64,000 nucleotides of DNA, from contig OY986439.1 of the NCBI GenBank assembly GCA_963920525.1, positions 213,556,000 to 213,619,999 of the forward strand. Direction: 5' to 3'. The notes under the pieces are model-generated. The model was not told the DNA's origin, did no database searches, and saw only the letters and a list, made by a program, of their open reading frames with translations. This stretch comes from Dichetophora obliterata. Its lineage: Eukaryota; Arthropoda; Insecta; Diptera; Sciomyzidae. The stretch's first letter is position 1; every line of letters begins with the position of its first letter. The position numbers were made by a program, and so were the translations under genes. Positions 11,481 to 22,661 of the stretch are shown one piece after another.

Positions 11481-12183
11481 AAAGCATTCGCTGATTAATT
11501 TTGCTGAATTTTTATTTTTTTTTTAATTTTTTAAAATTTAGTTTAAGACCTTTCAAAAATTAAGTATTATTCTCTCACCGTATCTACTCACTCTAAAACA
11601 CTAAACTTTGAAACACTAAAAATTGCTAATTTTTTAAAGCCTAACAAGTTCCTAACATTATGCAATGCTTCAAAAGTATATTTTTCTGTTTTGTAGCAAC
11701 ATATTTGTAGAAAATTTCTTGCATTAGAGTAATAAAATAATTTTCTTTAATGCAAAGATTCTTTAGCAATGCAAAGATACCTTCAATAAAACTCAGATGT
11801 AATATGAAGTTTATCAAAGGCCCGTACCAAATAGTAGCTTTTTGATTTCAAGCCCAAAGTGCACTACAAAAAATAATTAAAATAACATTTTTAATAGCGA
11901 CAAGTGAATAAAGATTTAAAAACAACTTAAAGAACTATATATTCGAAATATTTTTATCAAGACTTTGAAGTGTCTAGAAATAAGTCATTAAATCTACTTT
12001 TAGAAAAAAGTTCATTCTTTCCAATACAATACCTATTTAAAAAACATAAAGGCTAAGCAATGAAAAGTTTTTCGATTTTATCAAATTCAGTTTTAACTAA
12101 GATTGGAAAGTTTGACTTATTTTACCAATGCATAGAATATTTTGTGGACAAATTTTTAAAACAATTTTTGAAAAAAGTTTGTA

Positions 12184-12640
12184 CGAATTTTTTTCAATTC
12201 AATTTCAATTCATTCGTTCATGGGTAAACAGAAGTACTTACACTAAGAGCGATGCTTTTTTGGAGTACAACAAAAAACATTATAACAAAAATGGATTATT
12301 TTATAAAAAATATGTATAAGCTGCAGCATATATGTACTATACATAGTTTGAGCCTTGTTTGACCAGTGTTCGAACCTTGTTCGGCAACAATTCAATTAAG
12401 ATTACTTTAAAACGGCCGCTGAATGACTCTTTTGCTTCATATTAGCCGCAGCTAGACTCTAATTCAGTCGCTGTTCGGCCTTAGTTAAAAACATTTTATT
12501 TTTATATACAAACAATTCAATTTCAATTTATTCGTTAAGAGGCAAATATAAGTATACGAAGAGCTATGCTCTTGTTTAGTACAACATAAAACATTAAAAC
12601 ATAAATAGATTATTTTTTAAAAAAATGTGTAAACTGCAGT
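12184..12640. repeat. ~135-bp direct duplication around a GTTCG cluster
   Basis: The segment 12184-12325 (CAATTCAATTTCAATTCATT ... AGCTGCAG) recurs at about 12507-12640 with moderate divergence (CAATTCAATTTCAATTTATT ... AACTGCAG). Between them, 12345-12480, lies another phased GTTCG cluster (TTGTTTGACC, AGTGTTCGAACC, TTGTTCGGC). The start-to-start distance is about 323 bases, so this may be two units of a larger decayed tandem repeat. Confidence 0.5.
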
Positions 12641-12644
12641 AGTA

Positions 12645-13440
12645 TAATAATAAATTAGAATTAAATATATTATTGCAATTGATATTATAAATCATTCTTA
12701 TGGATATTTAAAGTTAATAACAAAAATATTTCTTGTCCAAAAAATCATCTAGTCTTCGACTTGTGTTGTCTAACACAAATTTCTTACAATTTTCTTGAAT
12801 ATTTCCGAAAAATAGAGTATATGAGTCCTTTTGTATTCTCAAACACAAAAACTGTATTAAAGATAAGACAAACATTTAAGGGGGGAAACCCAGCTAAGCT
12901 CTCTTTTTTTTATTGAAATAAATGTCAAAGGTGGCAGATGTGTTAACGATTTCTTTGCCATAAAAAACTGATTTTCGTGGAAAAATTAGATAGGTCATAT
13001 TGAATATAAGCTCTCGATATGTTATTGTTCCCAAGTTATTGTTAGTTCTCTAAAATAATAAACTTTCAATAAAAACTGTATAGATGAATGGTTGTAATCT
13101 AAAGTAAAAAGAAAACAAATTCCAAAAATGGTATTTTGACAATGATTGCTGTTTGACAAAAAGTGATAATTATGAATAGAAATTGTAAGCATATGTAAGT
13201 GGCGAACCACACAACACAATAATCTTTCATTCATAAACACTGACAGTCAGAGCCTTGAGAAACCAATAACAAAAACAACAACAAAAAATAGCAGATACAT
13301 TTCTAACAATATTTATGCGAACAAATAAAGTTCACATACAAAAAAAAAAATAAAAAATAAGTTGCAAGTTTTTGGCTGAGCCAAAAAAAGAAAGCTAAGA
13401 AGTTAAACTTTATTTCTTCTTCTTCTTATTTGCCAGCAGA
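12645..13440. other. Non-coding spacer, nothing recognised
   Basis: AT-rich sequence with scattered short ORFs. The 72-codon minus frame at 13022-13240 has no recognisable domain. Confidence 0.5.
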
Positions 13441-13442
13441 CA

Positions 13443-13445
<3 letters not shown>

Positions 13446-13484
<39 letters not shown>
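13446..13484. repeat. (CA)n microsatellite
   Basis: About 19 uninterrupted CA units, preceded by CACAAACA and followed by CGAACA. Confidence 0.95.
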
Positions 13485-13485
<1 letters not shown>

Positions 13486-14265
13486 ACATTTTCAACAACG
13501 TCCCACAGTTTTGACGATAAAAACAATCTTAAATAAATACCAGCTAGTGACACTTTCTGCTACAGAACAGTAAAGCTGCTCTTCGCATCAAATACGTGTT
13601 ACCAGTTATAGCAGCAGGTATGTTTGTCTGAGTATGTTTAAGCGATACATATTCGAATAAAACGCAATGGGGTGATTATTGAACGATTTGTATCAATTTG
13701 GAATCACTTGCTACAGATAAGTGTTGCTGCTTGTGTTGTTAGTATTTTTGTTATGCTGTTGCCAAACGTTCTAAGCAACCTTGCAAAAAATTCTTGACCT
13801 TACTTCAAAAATACATAATAAAATCCTTGTATTTCTTTTTTTTTACATTTAAGCAAAATTTGAAAAAATCCAATATGTTTTTTTAAGAGTTTTTATAATT
13901 ATTTGTTTGTCGTAACGTATGTTCTAACTTTTTTTGAAGTCAGATATATTATTGCTTAATATTGCTATCTATACAAATTTACGTCAAGATAAAAGCTTGC
14001 GTGTGTGCATGTACATCTGTGTTTGTATGTGCATACGTGCGTGCATACCCAGAACTCATACCTAAATATGTGACGTTTCGAAAACGTATTTTTTTTTGCC
14101 TTAATTTCAAAAAGTTGTGTCGCGTGTGAGATCTTACCTATGCTGAAAGTTAATCCAAGAAATAAAAAGTTCCAAAGCCTATTTTAATGCCAAATTAACC
14201 AAAATCAGCAGCAAAAACAAATAACTGATTTTGGCTCAAGTTAAGAAATGTCATTATTGATATAA
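13485..14265. other. Non-coding spacer, nothing recognised
   Basis: It includes a TG/CATG-rich patch near 13998-14045 (GTGTGTGCATGTACATCTGTG and similar). No gene or element boundary was identified. Confidence 0.5.
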
Positions 14266-15328
14266 CTAGTAAGCCCGTGTGGCGTTAAAACGCCAAAATC
14301 AAACATGCCTAGATTTTATTTTAAGCTATTAACTTATCAAAATTGAAATGAAATTATTTTGCCTTTTTGCAATACACTCGCAACTAGGATATAATTGGGC
14401 AATTCACAGTTCAAGCTAATTAGGGTTTAATGTGCTAATTCCGAGATGTGATATTTTGCCTGTTAATTTTTTGTTTTTGTTTTTCATGTAAACACTAGCT
14501 AAACCGGTGAGTTAAATGTTGCCACTTTTGTACATGCCCCAAGGCATGCTTTTGTAGAGTGTTATTTCGTGAACAGCTGTTTTGCGTGAATTAAAAAAGA
14601 GTTGGCTGGAATATTAAATTTAATTATTTAACTTTTAATAAAATCCAAAACATTTGAACTGCATATTAAAGATTCCAGCGTTATTTTATAACTACAAATT
14701 AATTCTTTTCACTTACTTAAGTTGTGCTTACAGTTGTCAAAAATTAGTACATTAAAATATTAGTATATTAAAAAATAACAATGAACTGTGAATTACCCAA
14801 ATGTTAGCATATTTAATTTCATACCCAAATTTATTTTAAATGCACAGGAGTAAGAATATATCTTGATTTTCAGCTGAAAAATGCTTGAACAAAAATGTTT
14901 CATTATCAGTTTCCAATTTCTTATTAAATTTTTGTGTAAATTTTGAAAAATTAAAAAACTTTCCGATCAACAGTTTGGAAATCTTTTTTCAACTATAAGA
15001 AATTATTGCAGTATCACTTTGATATTGAATATATACTATGAATTGATTTAGCTGTTAAATTATAAAAGATTATTCGTCAGTATAACAGTTTTATAGCTAT
15101 TAGCCGATAGGTGGCGCTAAACACCTCACATATTTTTAGGCATTAGCTGAAACAACAATTATATGCAAACTTTAACTCGCTATAACTTAATGAATATAAA
15201 TTTTTAACAAATAAAAAGCTCAGTTTGCACATCTACAAGTCTACACCCACCAAAAAATACTACATTTATTAAGATTGGACTTGTACTTAAAAGGCCTTAC
15301 GCAGGACAAAATTTGCGTTTCCGTAAGA
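14266..15328 (-). mobile_element. Non-autonomous Helitron-like element, copy A
   Basis: Read on the minus strand the element starts with TC (after a host A) and ends with a hairpin GGCGTT-TT-AACGCC, an 11-base spacer and CTAG, followed by a host T. This order (5' TC, 3' stem-loop then CTRR, insertion between A and T) is the Helitron signature. Without its nested MITE it is about 660 bases, matching copy B at 25386-26697. It has no Rep/helicase. Assignment rests on the termini, and the interior is not recognised. Confidence 0.55.
14396..14799. mobile_element. 404-bp MITE nested in Helitron-like copy A
   Basis: The inverted ends are TGGGCAATTCACAGTTCA and TGAACTGTGAATTACCCA, flanked by AAT on both sides (14393-14395, 14800-14802). 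The sister copy of the host repeat near 25540 reads GATATAATGTTAGC at this point, with a single AAT. This is the pre-insertion site. No ORF is present. The superfamily is undecided; a 3-bp duplication would suit a PIF/Harbinger-like source. Confidence 0.8.
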
Positions 15329-15661
15329 TACATAAGATTTTCTTAGTTTTTCTTCAAAATTCTTACACAGTTTAAGTGAAATTTGATAATTTTATTAGAG
15401 TGCCTAAAAGTATGCTTAACCTATATTGTGAAATTTTGACAGTCTTGCTTTGGTTTTGTTTTACAGTCCTATTCTGGCAAATAAACAATTGTTAACCTGT
15501 ATTTTGAATATTTCTATGTGTTTGTTGTAATTTTTTGATTTCAAAACAAAATTTGAAGCTCAAAAATTATAAATTTTAAAAAAAATTGTCAACTGCTTTG
15601 CAGTTATTGAAAATTTCATTCAAAAATTTTGTTGCTTGAGCTTCAAATTTTATTTTGTTTT
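15329..15661. other. Spacer, nothing recognised
   Basis: AT-rich sequence between the Helitron-like element and the tandem array. The sequence GCTCAAAAATTATAAATTTT and its partial complement near 15600-15650 form a weak inverted repeat. No gene was seen. Confidence 0.45.
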
Positions 15662-17316
15662 GATTTTAGGGCGAATTTTATGGCGAAAAAATAAAAAATA
15701 AAAATTCACAAAAAAAGACATAAGAAATTAACATGCTGAATAAAACTCTTCCAAGGATGCAATCTTTTAGGCAGATGCTTAACGAACATTTTGGTGCATA
15801 AATCGTCCTTTTATGATGTATGGTTATGGGGTTATGGCCAAAAAACGAAAAAAGTAGAAAATCACAAAAAAAAGTAAAAAACAAAGATTCTTGAAGAAAA
15901 TATTTTTTTAAGAATGCAGTTGTGTGGGTATTTTAATTACAAACATTTTGGTGCATAAATGTAATTGTAAGATGTATGGTTTGGGAGTTATGACGAAAAA
16001 ATCACATGTTTTTGGCCAACTGTCACTGTAAAAAATGTTCTACAATTCCTAAATTACAAGAGATAGATCAAAATGCATGTCGACAAAGAAGTAACCCCCC
16101 TTAAATACGACACCATGGTGATCATTTTAATGCATGAATCGTCCTTGTCAGATGTGTAGTTTGGATTTTAGGGCGAATTTAATGGCGAAAAAATAAAAAA
16201 TAAAAATTCACATAAAAGGACATAAGAAATTAACATGTTGTATAATTTTGAAAATTGCAGTCTTGTAGGCAGAGGCTAAACAAACATTTCGGTGCATAAA
16301 TCGTCCTTTTATGATGTATGTTTTGGAGTTATGGCCAAAAAATGAAAAAAGTATAAAATCACAAAAAATAACGTAGTAAACTAAGATTCTTGAAAGAAAA
16401 ATATTTTTTCTAAGAATGCAGTTGTGTGGGTATTTTAATTACAAACATTTTGGTGCATAAATCGTCCTTGTAGGATGTATGGTTTGGGAGTTAGGACGAA
16501 AAAACCACATAATTTTGGGCAACTACCACTCCAAAAAGTGTTCTAGAACTCCTAAACTACAAGAGATAGAGCAAAATGCATTTCGACAAAGAAGTAACCC
16601 CCTTAAGGACGATACCATGGTGATAATTTTAATGCATGAATCGTCCTTGTCAGATGTTTAGTTTGGATTTTAGGGCGAATTTTATGGCGAAAAAATAAAA
16701 AATAAAAAATTCACAAAAAAAAGACTTAAGAAATTAGCATGTTGTATAATTTTGAAAATTCTTCCAAGGATGCAGTCTCGTAGACCGAGGCTTAACAAAT
16801 ATTTTGGTGCATAAATCGTCCTTTTATGGTATAGGGGTTATGGCCAAAAAACGAAAATAAAGTAGAAAAAAAAGTAGAAAAAAAGTAGAAAACAAAGATT
16901 TTTGAAAAAATAATATTTTTTCTAAGAATGCAGTTGTGTACTTTGGATTTTAGGGCGAATTTTATGGCGAAAAAAAAAAAAATTCACAAAAAAGGACATA
17001 AAAAATTAACATAAGAATTAACATAAGAAATTAACATTTCTGTATAATTTTGAAAATTCTTCCAAGGATGCAGTCTTGTAGGCAGAGGTTTAACGAACAT
17101 TTTGGTGCATAAATCGTCCTTTTATGATGTATGTTTTAGGAGTTATGGCCAAAAAACGAAAAAAAGTAGAAAATCACAAAATATGACGTAGATTATTGAC
17201 AAAAAAAAGATTTTTTCTAAGAATGCAGTTGTGTGGATATTTTAATTACAAACATTTTGGTGCATTAATCGTTCCTGTAGCATGTATGGTTTGTGTGTTA
17301 TGACGAAAAAAACACA
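15662..17316. repeat. 502-bp higher-order tandem repeat (3 x ~167 bp)
   Basis: Units start with GATTTTAGGGCGAATTT at 15662, 16164, 16666 and 16946. The first two are both 502 bases. The third is deleted to 280 and the fourth is partial (about 370). Within each full unit the motif RTGCATRAATCGTCCTT recurs three times, at spacings of about 157-179 bases, in three distinguishable forms: TTTTATGATG, TTGTAGGATG and TTGTCAGATG after the core. This is a higher-order repeat built from three related monomers. It has no coding capacity. Confidence 0.85.
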
Positions 17317-17322
17317 TGTGTT

Positions 17323-17815
17323 TTCAGAAAAAGTTAAAAATGTGTGTTCAGAAAAGAAAATTGCGAGAAAAATAAAGGTGGTCTTAAAAAAGGTCATTAA
17401 AGTCTGCAACTTATTAGAGAAAATCACATTATTGCGGCTTTTTGTGTGAATTGTTGTAAATTTTCAGTAAGAAAGAAGCTAAAATTAATTAAAAAAATGT
17501 CTACTACCTTTTCTACCTTTACTTCTTTCCTTGCCAATAATTGTTCGACAATTTTTATACTTTTCAAAAACTATACACTTTGATTAGCGAATTCTTTTAG
17601 AGGAGGAAAACACAAATGCCTATTTCACCGTTTTCAGTTTGAATCGGAGTAAATAATGAGGTAGGTTTTAAGTTTACCCTAAATCTAGCTATTTACTTAA
17701 ATAAAAAGTAAAATTTGTTTTTTGCTTAAATATTTGTTAAGAATGCTTAAGAAAATTTATTTGATTTTCGGCTTTCTGACTAAAACTTACAATTATAATT
17801 ATAACTTTGTATCCA
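17323..17815 (+). repeat. Inverted ~493-bp repeat, left arm
   Basis: The segment from TCAGAAAAAGTTAAAAATG to CTTTGTATCCATTT recurs in reverse complement at 22662-23152, with about 85-90 percent similarity by eye. Shared landmarks include AGAGGAGGAAAACACAAAT, GCCAATAATTGTTCGACAAT and ATTTTCGGCTTTCTGAC. It may be two inverted copies of one unnamed element or the long ends of a 5.8-kb composite. No target duplication was found at the outer edges. Confidence 0.75.
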
Positions 17816-17926
17816 TTTCATAAAAAAAATTTTAACAGCAATGGCGAATTTTTTCAAAGTACAAAAATTTTCTGTTCCCAAAATGTTTGTCGTAAGTGCA
17901 GAAGCATGCACATGCTTTGAGACTGA

Positions 17927-18115
17927 GTAGTTATCTTAAGCAAAGGTGTCCCCAGCCTTCGAACATAGCTTACTCTAAGTTCAGGCGTAGTTATCTTAAA
18001 CGAAGGTGTCTCTACGCTTCGAACATAGTTTACTCTAAGTGAAGGCGTAGTTATCTTAAGCGAAGGTGTCTCCAACCTTCGAACGTAGTTTAATCTGAGT
18101 TCAATCGTAGTCACT
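17927..18115. repeat. 60-bp minisatellite, three units
   Basis: GTAGTTATCTTAA recurs at 17927, 17987 and 18047, exactly 60 bases apart, with a partial fourth start at 18107. Each unit continues with GAAGGTGTCTCC and TTCGAACATAG. The units differ at many positions. The minus strand stays open across the array and encodes three 20-residue repeats (see findings), but nothing else supports translation. Confidence 0.9.
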
Positions 18116-18411
18116 CACAGCAAGAGTGATCATAGCAAGTAATGGAATAAATATGAAAAAACAGGAATTAGTTATATCAATCTAATTTATATAAGGCTTA
18201 ATAATTAATAAAAATTAATTAATGTACTAATTAAGTCTTTGCTGCTTAAACTAAAACGCTGGCTTCATTATTTAAAACAGCGAAATCATTGGTAAATAAA
18301 TTATTTTGTAAAAACCCCTGGTTTACTCACTGAGCTTACCCCAGCAAAAATCAGTAACGAGCAAAAGGATTCGTTACAAGATGTATGGAGGAAAATAACA
18401 TAAAAAAAAAT

Positions 18412-18735
18412 TTAAAATAAACTGGCCATTTCAGCCCTTGGAAGGACTTTGACCTGGCTTCTCTTGATCAATTGTGTTGTTCGTGTTATTAAATGTTTGA
18501 TCACAAATGACCAAGAACTGGACCTACGTGTTTTATGCTAACTCTGAACGGCTTATGTTCTCAAGAAGCTTTACATGGCTCTCTGAGGTTTGCCATGGCC
18601 TGCAGAGAGGTGACGACCCAACAGAAAAATTAATTCAATTGAAAAAACTTTCTGTCTGAGCTGGAATTGAACCCGGGCTACCGCAGTTCATTAGCTTAGG
18701 GGCCACGCACTCTATCCACTAGGCTACGGCCGCCA
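18412..18735 (-). mobile_element. tRNA-derived SINE, full copy with head
   Basis: On the minus strand the element begins with a tRNA-like head. The A box TAGCCTAGTGG is at 18716-18726 and the B box GGTTCAATTCC is at 18663-18673. A body of about 240 bases follows, ending near 18412 in an A-rich tail. The body recurs at 39817-39990 with the head missing. The acceptor stem cannot pair, so this is not a tRNA gene. Mobilisation would need a partner LINE reverse transcriptase. Confidence 0.8.
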
Positions 18736-18739
18736 CTAG

Positions 18740-20375
18740 TAAAATAATATAGTAAAACTAATTTGAAAGCTATCTAAAACTATGCAATTAAAATTTATTT
18801 TTTATGCTTATGATGAAACTTATAGTGAAATTTTTCAAAAACCATTTTAATTTGTTACTTAAGCCTCTTAGACTAAATTAAGGGATCTATTTTTAAAACT
18901 TTTTTTTTTTACGAAAAGATAAAAGAAATTGCTTAAAAAAAAACATTCGAAAGTTAAATCATTTTATTTTAAAGTAATTTTCGTACTTTTTGTATTTGAA
19001 AATGAGCAATTAAGAGTTAATTTCAAACCTATATAAAAATTACTTTGGCTTCAACTTTTAAAACGTATATTTTTTAGTGCCGATTGGCGTATAATTTTTT
19101 CTGTCTGATCTAACAAAACTACTTGATCGAAATCTATAGTTATGATAAGGGTTAAATATTTTTAAATAAAAAATATTTAATAAGTCCTTTTTCGAATGCA
19201 ATATTTTTTTTTTTTGGGAAATTCTTTCAAAAGTGTTTAAGAAAAATATTTTCTTTAAAATCTACGCTAGGAAATGTATGTTAAATGTGATTTCAATTTA
19301 GAAAATTTGAACTGTAATTGCTACTGTTCTGAAACTGATTTGATTAAATCTTGTCACGAAATTCTTAGAAACAGCTACACACGCAAACACGCTGATATAA
19401 CTATAGCCGGAGAATAATTTATCAGTTTGCCAACCTTGAAATTACCTTCGTGCCATGGTGAAAATAACAGTCGATGTGAAAAAAATATATCTATATACAA
19501 AGCAAGGATACCTTTTCACACAGACATAGATGCAATGCAAGAGATATAGGTATGGGTTCATTTTAATATGAAGTCAACAGGAAGTAATTGAAAATCAAAT
19601 TGAATGAAAATTAAATAGAATCAGGTTGTAGTAAATATAAAAAGGAACAGTTGAAATATTTGCACTATCTACACATGTACACACACACACACAGAGACAG
19701 AAATAGAGACATGCATTTCAAGAGCATATCAATGCAGTCAAGATGAAGCATAGTTGAGCAAATGTGAGTGTATGTGTATTTGTGTGCGTGTTAGTTGTTT
19801 GCACCACGTTGCACATGACGTCTGAAAGCATTAGAAGCTGAGCGTGTAGTTGTCTGTCTGGAAAACGCAGCATGTGACAATGTTTGTCACATACCAGCCG
19901 TCTATCAGCCAGACTGTCTGTCTGCCTGAGTGCGTGCACCTTTGCTCAAAGACATATCTGACATTTTGTTCAATGTTCTTTTTTTCTTTTTTTACTATTA
20001 TATCTATCATCTACAACGCTGACGACTATTTCTGTTGGCAAAATTAAATTGAGCAAAAATAAAATATATAGTAATAAATAAAAAATACGAATTAGCAGGC
20101 AGCGTAAAAATTCAAACTTACATTTGTGTGTGTTTAGTTTTCATCTTATATTGCACGTACGCATCCACAAAAAGCATTGTGTTTATTGACAATAACACGA
20201 CAGGACGCAGCGTGGCAACACATTGTTTGTGGAGAAAACGATTTTTGCATTCTCTTAAAATTCTATTGAATCAACAACTCAAAAATTCATTATAATTGCG
20301 ATTAGATACCATAAAAATTTAAAATTTTATAATAGTTTTTAAATTCTTTAAAAAAAATATGAAAGATAGATAATT
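18740..20375. other. Non-coding spacer, nothing recognised
   Basis: It contains a (CA) patch at 19681-19693 and CTGTCTGTCTGCC near 19915. Overlapping frames on both strands at 19718-20047 are produced by these simple repeats and are not supported as genes. Confidence 0.5.
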
Positions 20376-20382
20376 CATATAA

Positions 20383-20590
20383 TCTTAGTATACAAAAAGC
20401 AAGCACGCTGCTCCATGTCCAATATCTCTCAAACTGTTTAGCCTAAAAGTATGCACATCTTAATACATAAAAGGCAAGCATGCTGCTCCCTCCGCACACA
20501 GTATTTCGCAAATTATAATTATTCTTTGACAATAAAGTAATTTTACAAGACACACTGTTTTCAAAAATGTTGAGCCTAAAAGTATGCACG
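20383..20590. repeat. Degenerate tandem duplication
   Basis: Two blocks share AAGCAYGCTGCTCC near the start (20399 and 20475) and AGCCTAAAAGTATGCAC at the end (20440 and 20573). The second block is longer by an insertion of about 50 bases in the middle. Confidence 0.5.
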
Positions 20591-20614
20591 GAAAATATAT
20601 TTGATACTTATCAG

Positions 20615-21599
20615 CACGGTTGCCACTTTGGTACAATTTTACCAAAATTGGTACTTATATTTTAACTTGGTACCTTGGTACATTATTTTCCGAGTTGGTA
20701 AATTTTGTAAAAGATTTACAATTTCACAGCACGTTACAAAAAGTGAAATTTGGTAGCACTGGAGAAATGTTTGTCTGAAAGTTGAAAGTCTTTGAAAGGC
20801 TTTTTTTGTCATATATGTTAAAAATCACATTTTTTGAGACTTGAGGATTTTATGTCAGAATTGCCACTTAAGCAGAAAAATACCCCCAATCAGAAAATTT
20901 TTCTTATAACCAAAGATATTCTAAAACAAATTAAAGAAAAGTTCGATTTAGGTAGAGAAGAATAGTTTGAATATAATAACATCTTTACAAGTTATGTCAG
21001 AAAATAAAATTTCTTTATTTCCATAATTCAATAATTCAAATTAAAATATCATCTCATAGAATGCGACCTTGACGATATTTTGACTCTGAGGAATCTTTTA
21101 TAGGGGTCAAATATTAGTTTTTGAAATTGTGATGACGTTGGGAAAAATTTGGGTATTTTTGGATAGATTGAGGGTCGTGAAGAATGAATTGCGAGAAATT
21201 TATTTTAATGATTTTATCAATTATGTAAATAGTCTGATGTGCTTTTCACATAACTCAGCAGCTGCTGAACCAATATTTTTTTATTTAAGCCTGATTAAAA
21301 CTAAGCTAAGAAATAAATTAGAATATAAAACACTGAACAACATAAAGTTCTCATTATATTTGGATGAATCTCATTATATTTGGCCAGCAAAAGAACTATT
21401 TTAATGTATTTATTTTTTTGTTAATAGCGTATAACATAACTTAATATTTTTGGTATGTACACAAATATACACCAGTGAATTATTATAAAAAATGTTATCA
21501 AATTATTATATTAAAAAAGAAATTGGTACATTTTTTTCCTATTTGGTACATTTTTATGGAGATTTTGGTACAACAAAATATAGGCAAGTGGCAACCGTG
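20615..21599 (+). mobile_element. hAT-like DNA transposon, deletion derivative
   Basis: The element is bounded by CACGGTTGCCACTTTGGTAC on the left and GGCAAGTGGCAACCGTG on the right. It is flanked by perfect 8-bp duplications CTTATCAG (20607-20614, 21600-21607). Subterminal copies of TTGGTAC occur near both ends (20625-20690, 21525-21570). An 8-bp duplication is the hAT hallmark. The protein remnant inside (21129-21404) resembles a hAT transposase C terminus, which supports the assignment. At 985 bases it is far shorter than an autonomous hAT, so most of the transposase is gone. Confidence 0.85.
21129..21404 (+). pseudogene. hAT transposase C-terminal remnant
   Basis: The 91-codon frame contains LMCFSHNSAAAEPIFFYLSL followed by IKTKLRNKL. 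This matches the shape of the hAT dimerisation region, in which 'L..PHS.A..ER.FS' precedes a basic 'IKT..RN.L' stretch. In the intact family this helix-rich segment lets the transposase oligomerise and completes the RNase H-like fold. Here the usual E-R after the alanines reads E-P. The catalytic D, D and upstream zinc-finger parts are absent from the element. It is therefore a dead fragment. The fold assignment is from motif memory and no search was run. Confidence 0.65.
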
Positions 21600-21607
21600 C
21601 TTATCAG

Positions 21608-22327
21608 TGACAATAATGGGTTTTTACAATAGTACGTTTTTGATCCAACTACCTCTTTTTTTTCATCCTTTTATAAAAAAGTTGTGACGAAATTAATGAA
21701 ATTCTTTTGAGTCGATTTGAGTCGATTGTGCCAAAAAAAAATAATTGTATCAGCTGCAGAACGACACCTGCGTTGCTATGTATATGAAGGTTGCAAGGCC
21801 AGCTTGTAAAGTTGTGTATGAAAAAGATTGTGACCAAACTCGTCTTTTTGCACTTTTACACTTGAACTAATTTTTCAACACAGCTTCAATACGTAAAGTG
21901 TTATTTAAAGTGGTACATTGGTATTTTGCAAAACTCAAGTGTATATAAAATCAAGCCTAAAAAGAGAAAAAAGTGCTTTCGTAAAAGGTTCTAAGAAGGA
22001 AGTGTGCGGAAGACCTGTCGTAGGACAGGCTTTTATACTCGTAATATCAATAACTGGGGATCAGATTTATATGCAATATCATTTTTAAATCAAATTCTGT
22101 GTACAGACGGGATAGCAACATAAAAGGTTTTTTCTAAAAATATTGATAAAATGTACATATTTGATCTAAATACGTTTTAATTTTGCATGCAATTTGTATA
22201 TCTACGACTTTTGACACTTATTTTTTATACGTTTTGCATAAAAATACGATCCCTATCAATAAGAAACAAAATTTGTGTACTTTGAAAAAGTTTTTTTTTA
22301 AGATTTTTCTAAATGACCTTGTTAGTT
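21608..22327. other. Non-coding spacer, nothing recognised
   Basis: No element boundary or credible ORF was seen. The frames are short and AT-driven. Confidence 0.45.
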
Positions 22328-22650
22328 ATTATGTTGATTTTATATGATTTAAATACGAATTCTAAATGTTTGATAGTTCAAATCATACTTGATTTTAAAT
22401 ACTAGTGCGCTAGTGGGTATCACAAATATTTCTGATGAAGCCTGTAGCAGGGCCGAAATTGCAATAAAATCAGCTAGTGATAATTTCCTTTTCATATTCA
22501 GAAAACGTTGTTGTTGTTGTTGTTGTGTCTTTTGAAAGATTCGTTAGAACAATTAATTGTTCTAACTTTGACCTAAAGCTTAATAAAAGATTTTAAACTA
22601 TCAAACAACTAGAATTTGTATTTAAATCATATAAAATCAACATAAGTTTT
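22328..22650 (-). mobile_element. Unnamed repeat family P, copy 1
   Basis: The ends form an inverted repeat: TTATGTTGATTTTATATGAT on the left and its complement at about 22620-22645. The interior contains a perfect 24-bp palindrome centred on AATTAATT (22543-22566) and a (GTT)n run at 22506-22526. The same sequence lies in the opposite orientation at 53052-53345. A terminal fragment lies at 47799-47830. The superfamily is unknown; no target duplication was resolved. Confidence 0.65.
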
Positions 22651-22661
22651 TTTTTAATTAA

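Noticed and set aside
15662..17316. CRISPR-like regular repeats
   Set aside because: Units are about 167 and 502 bases, repeats and intervening sequence are both homologous between units, and the DNA is eukaryotic.
18652..18733. Possible functional tRNA gene
   Set aside because: The A and B boxes are good but the acceptor stem does not pair, and the sequence is the head of a repeated SINE.
19718..20047. Overlapping ORFs with C/S/V-rich sequence on both strands (also at 23192-23519)
   Set aside because: Generated by CTGTCTGTC-type simple sequence.
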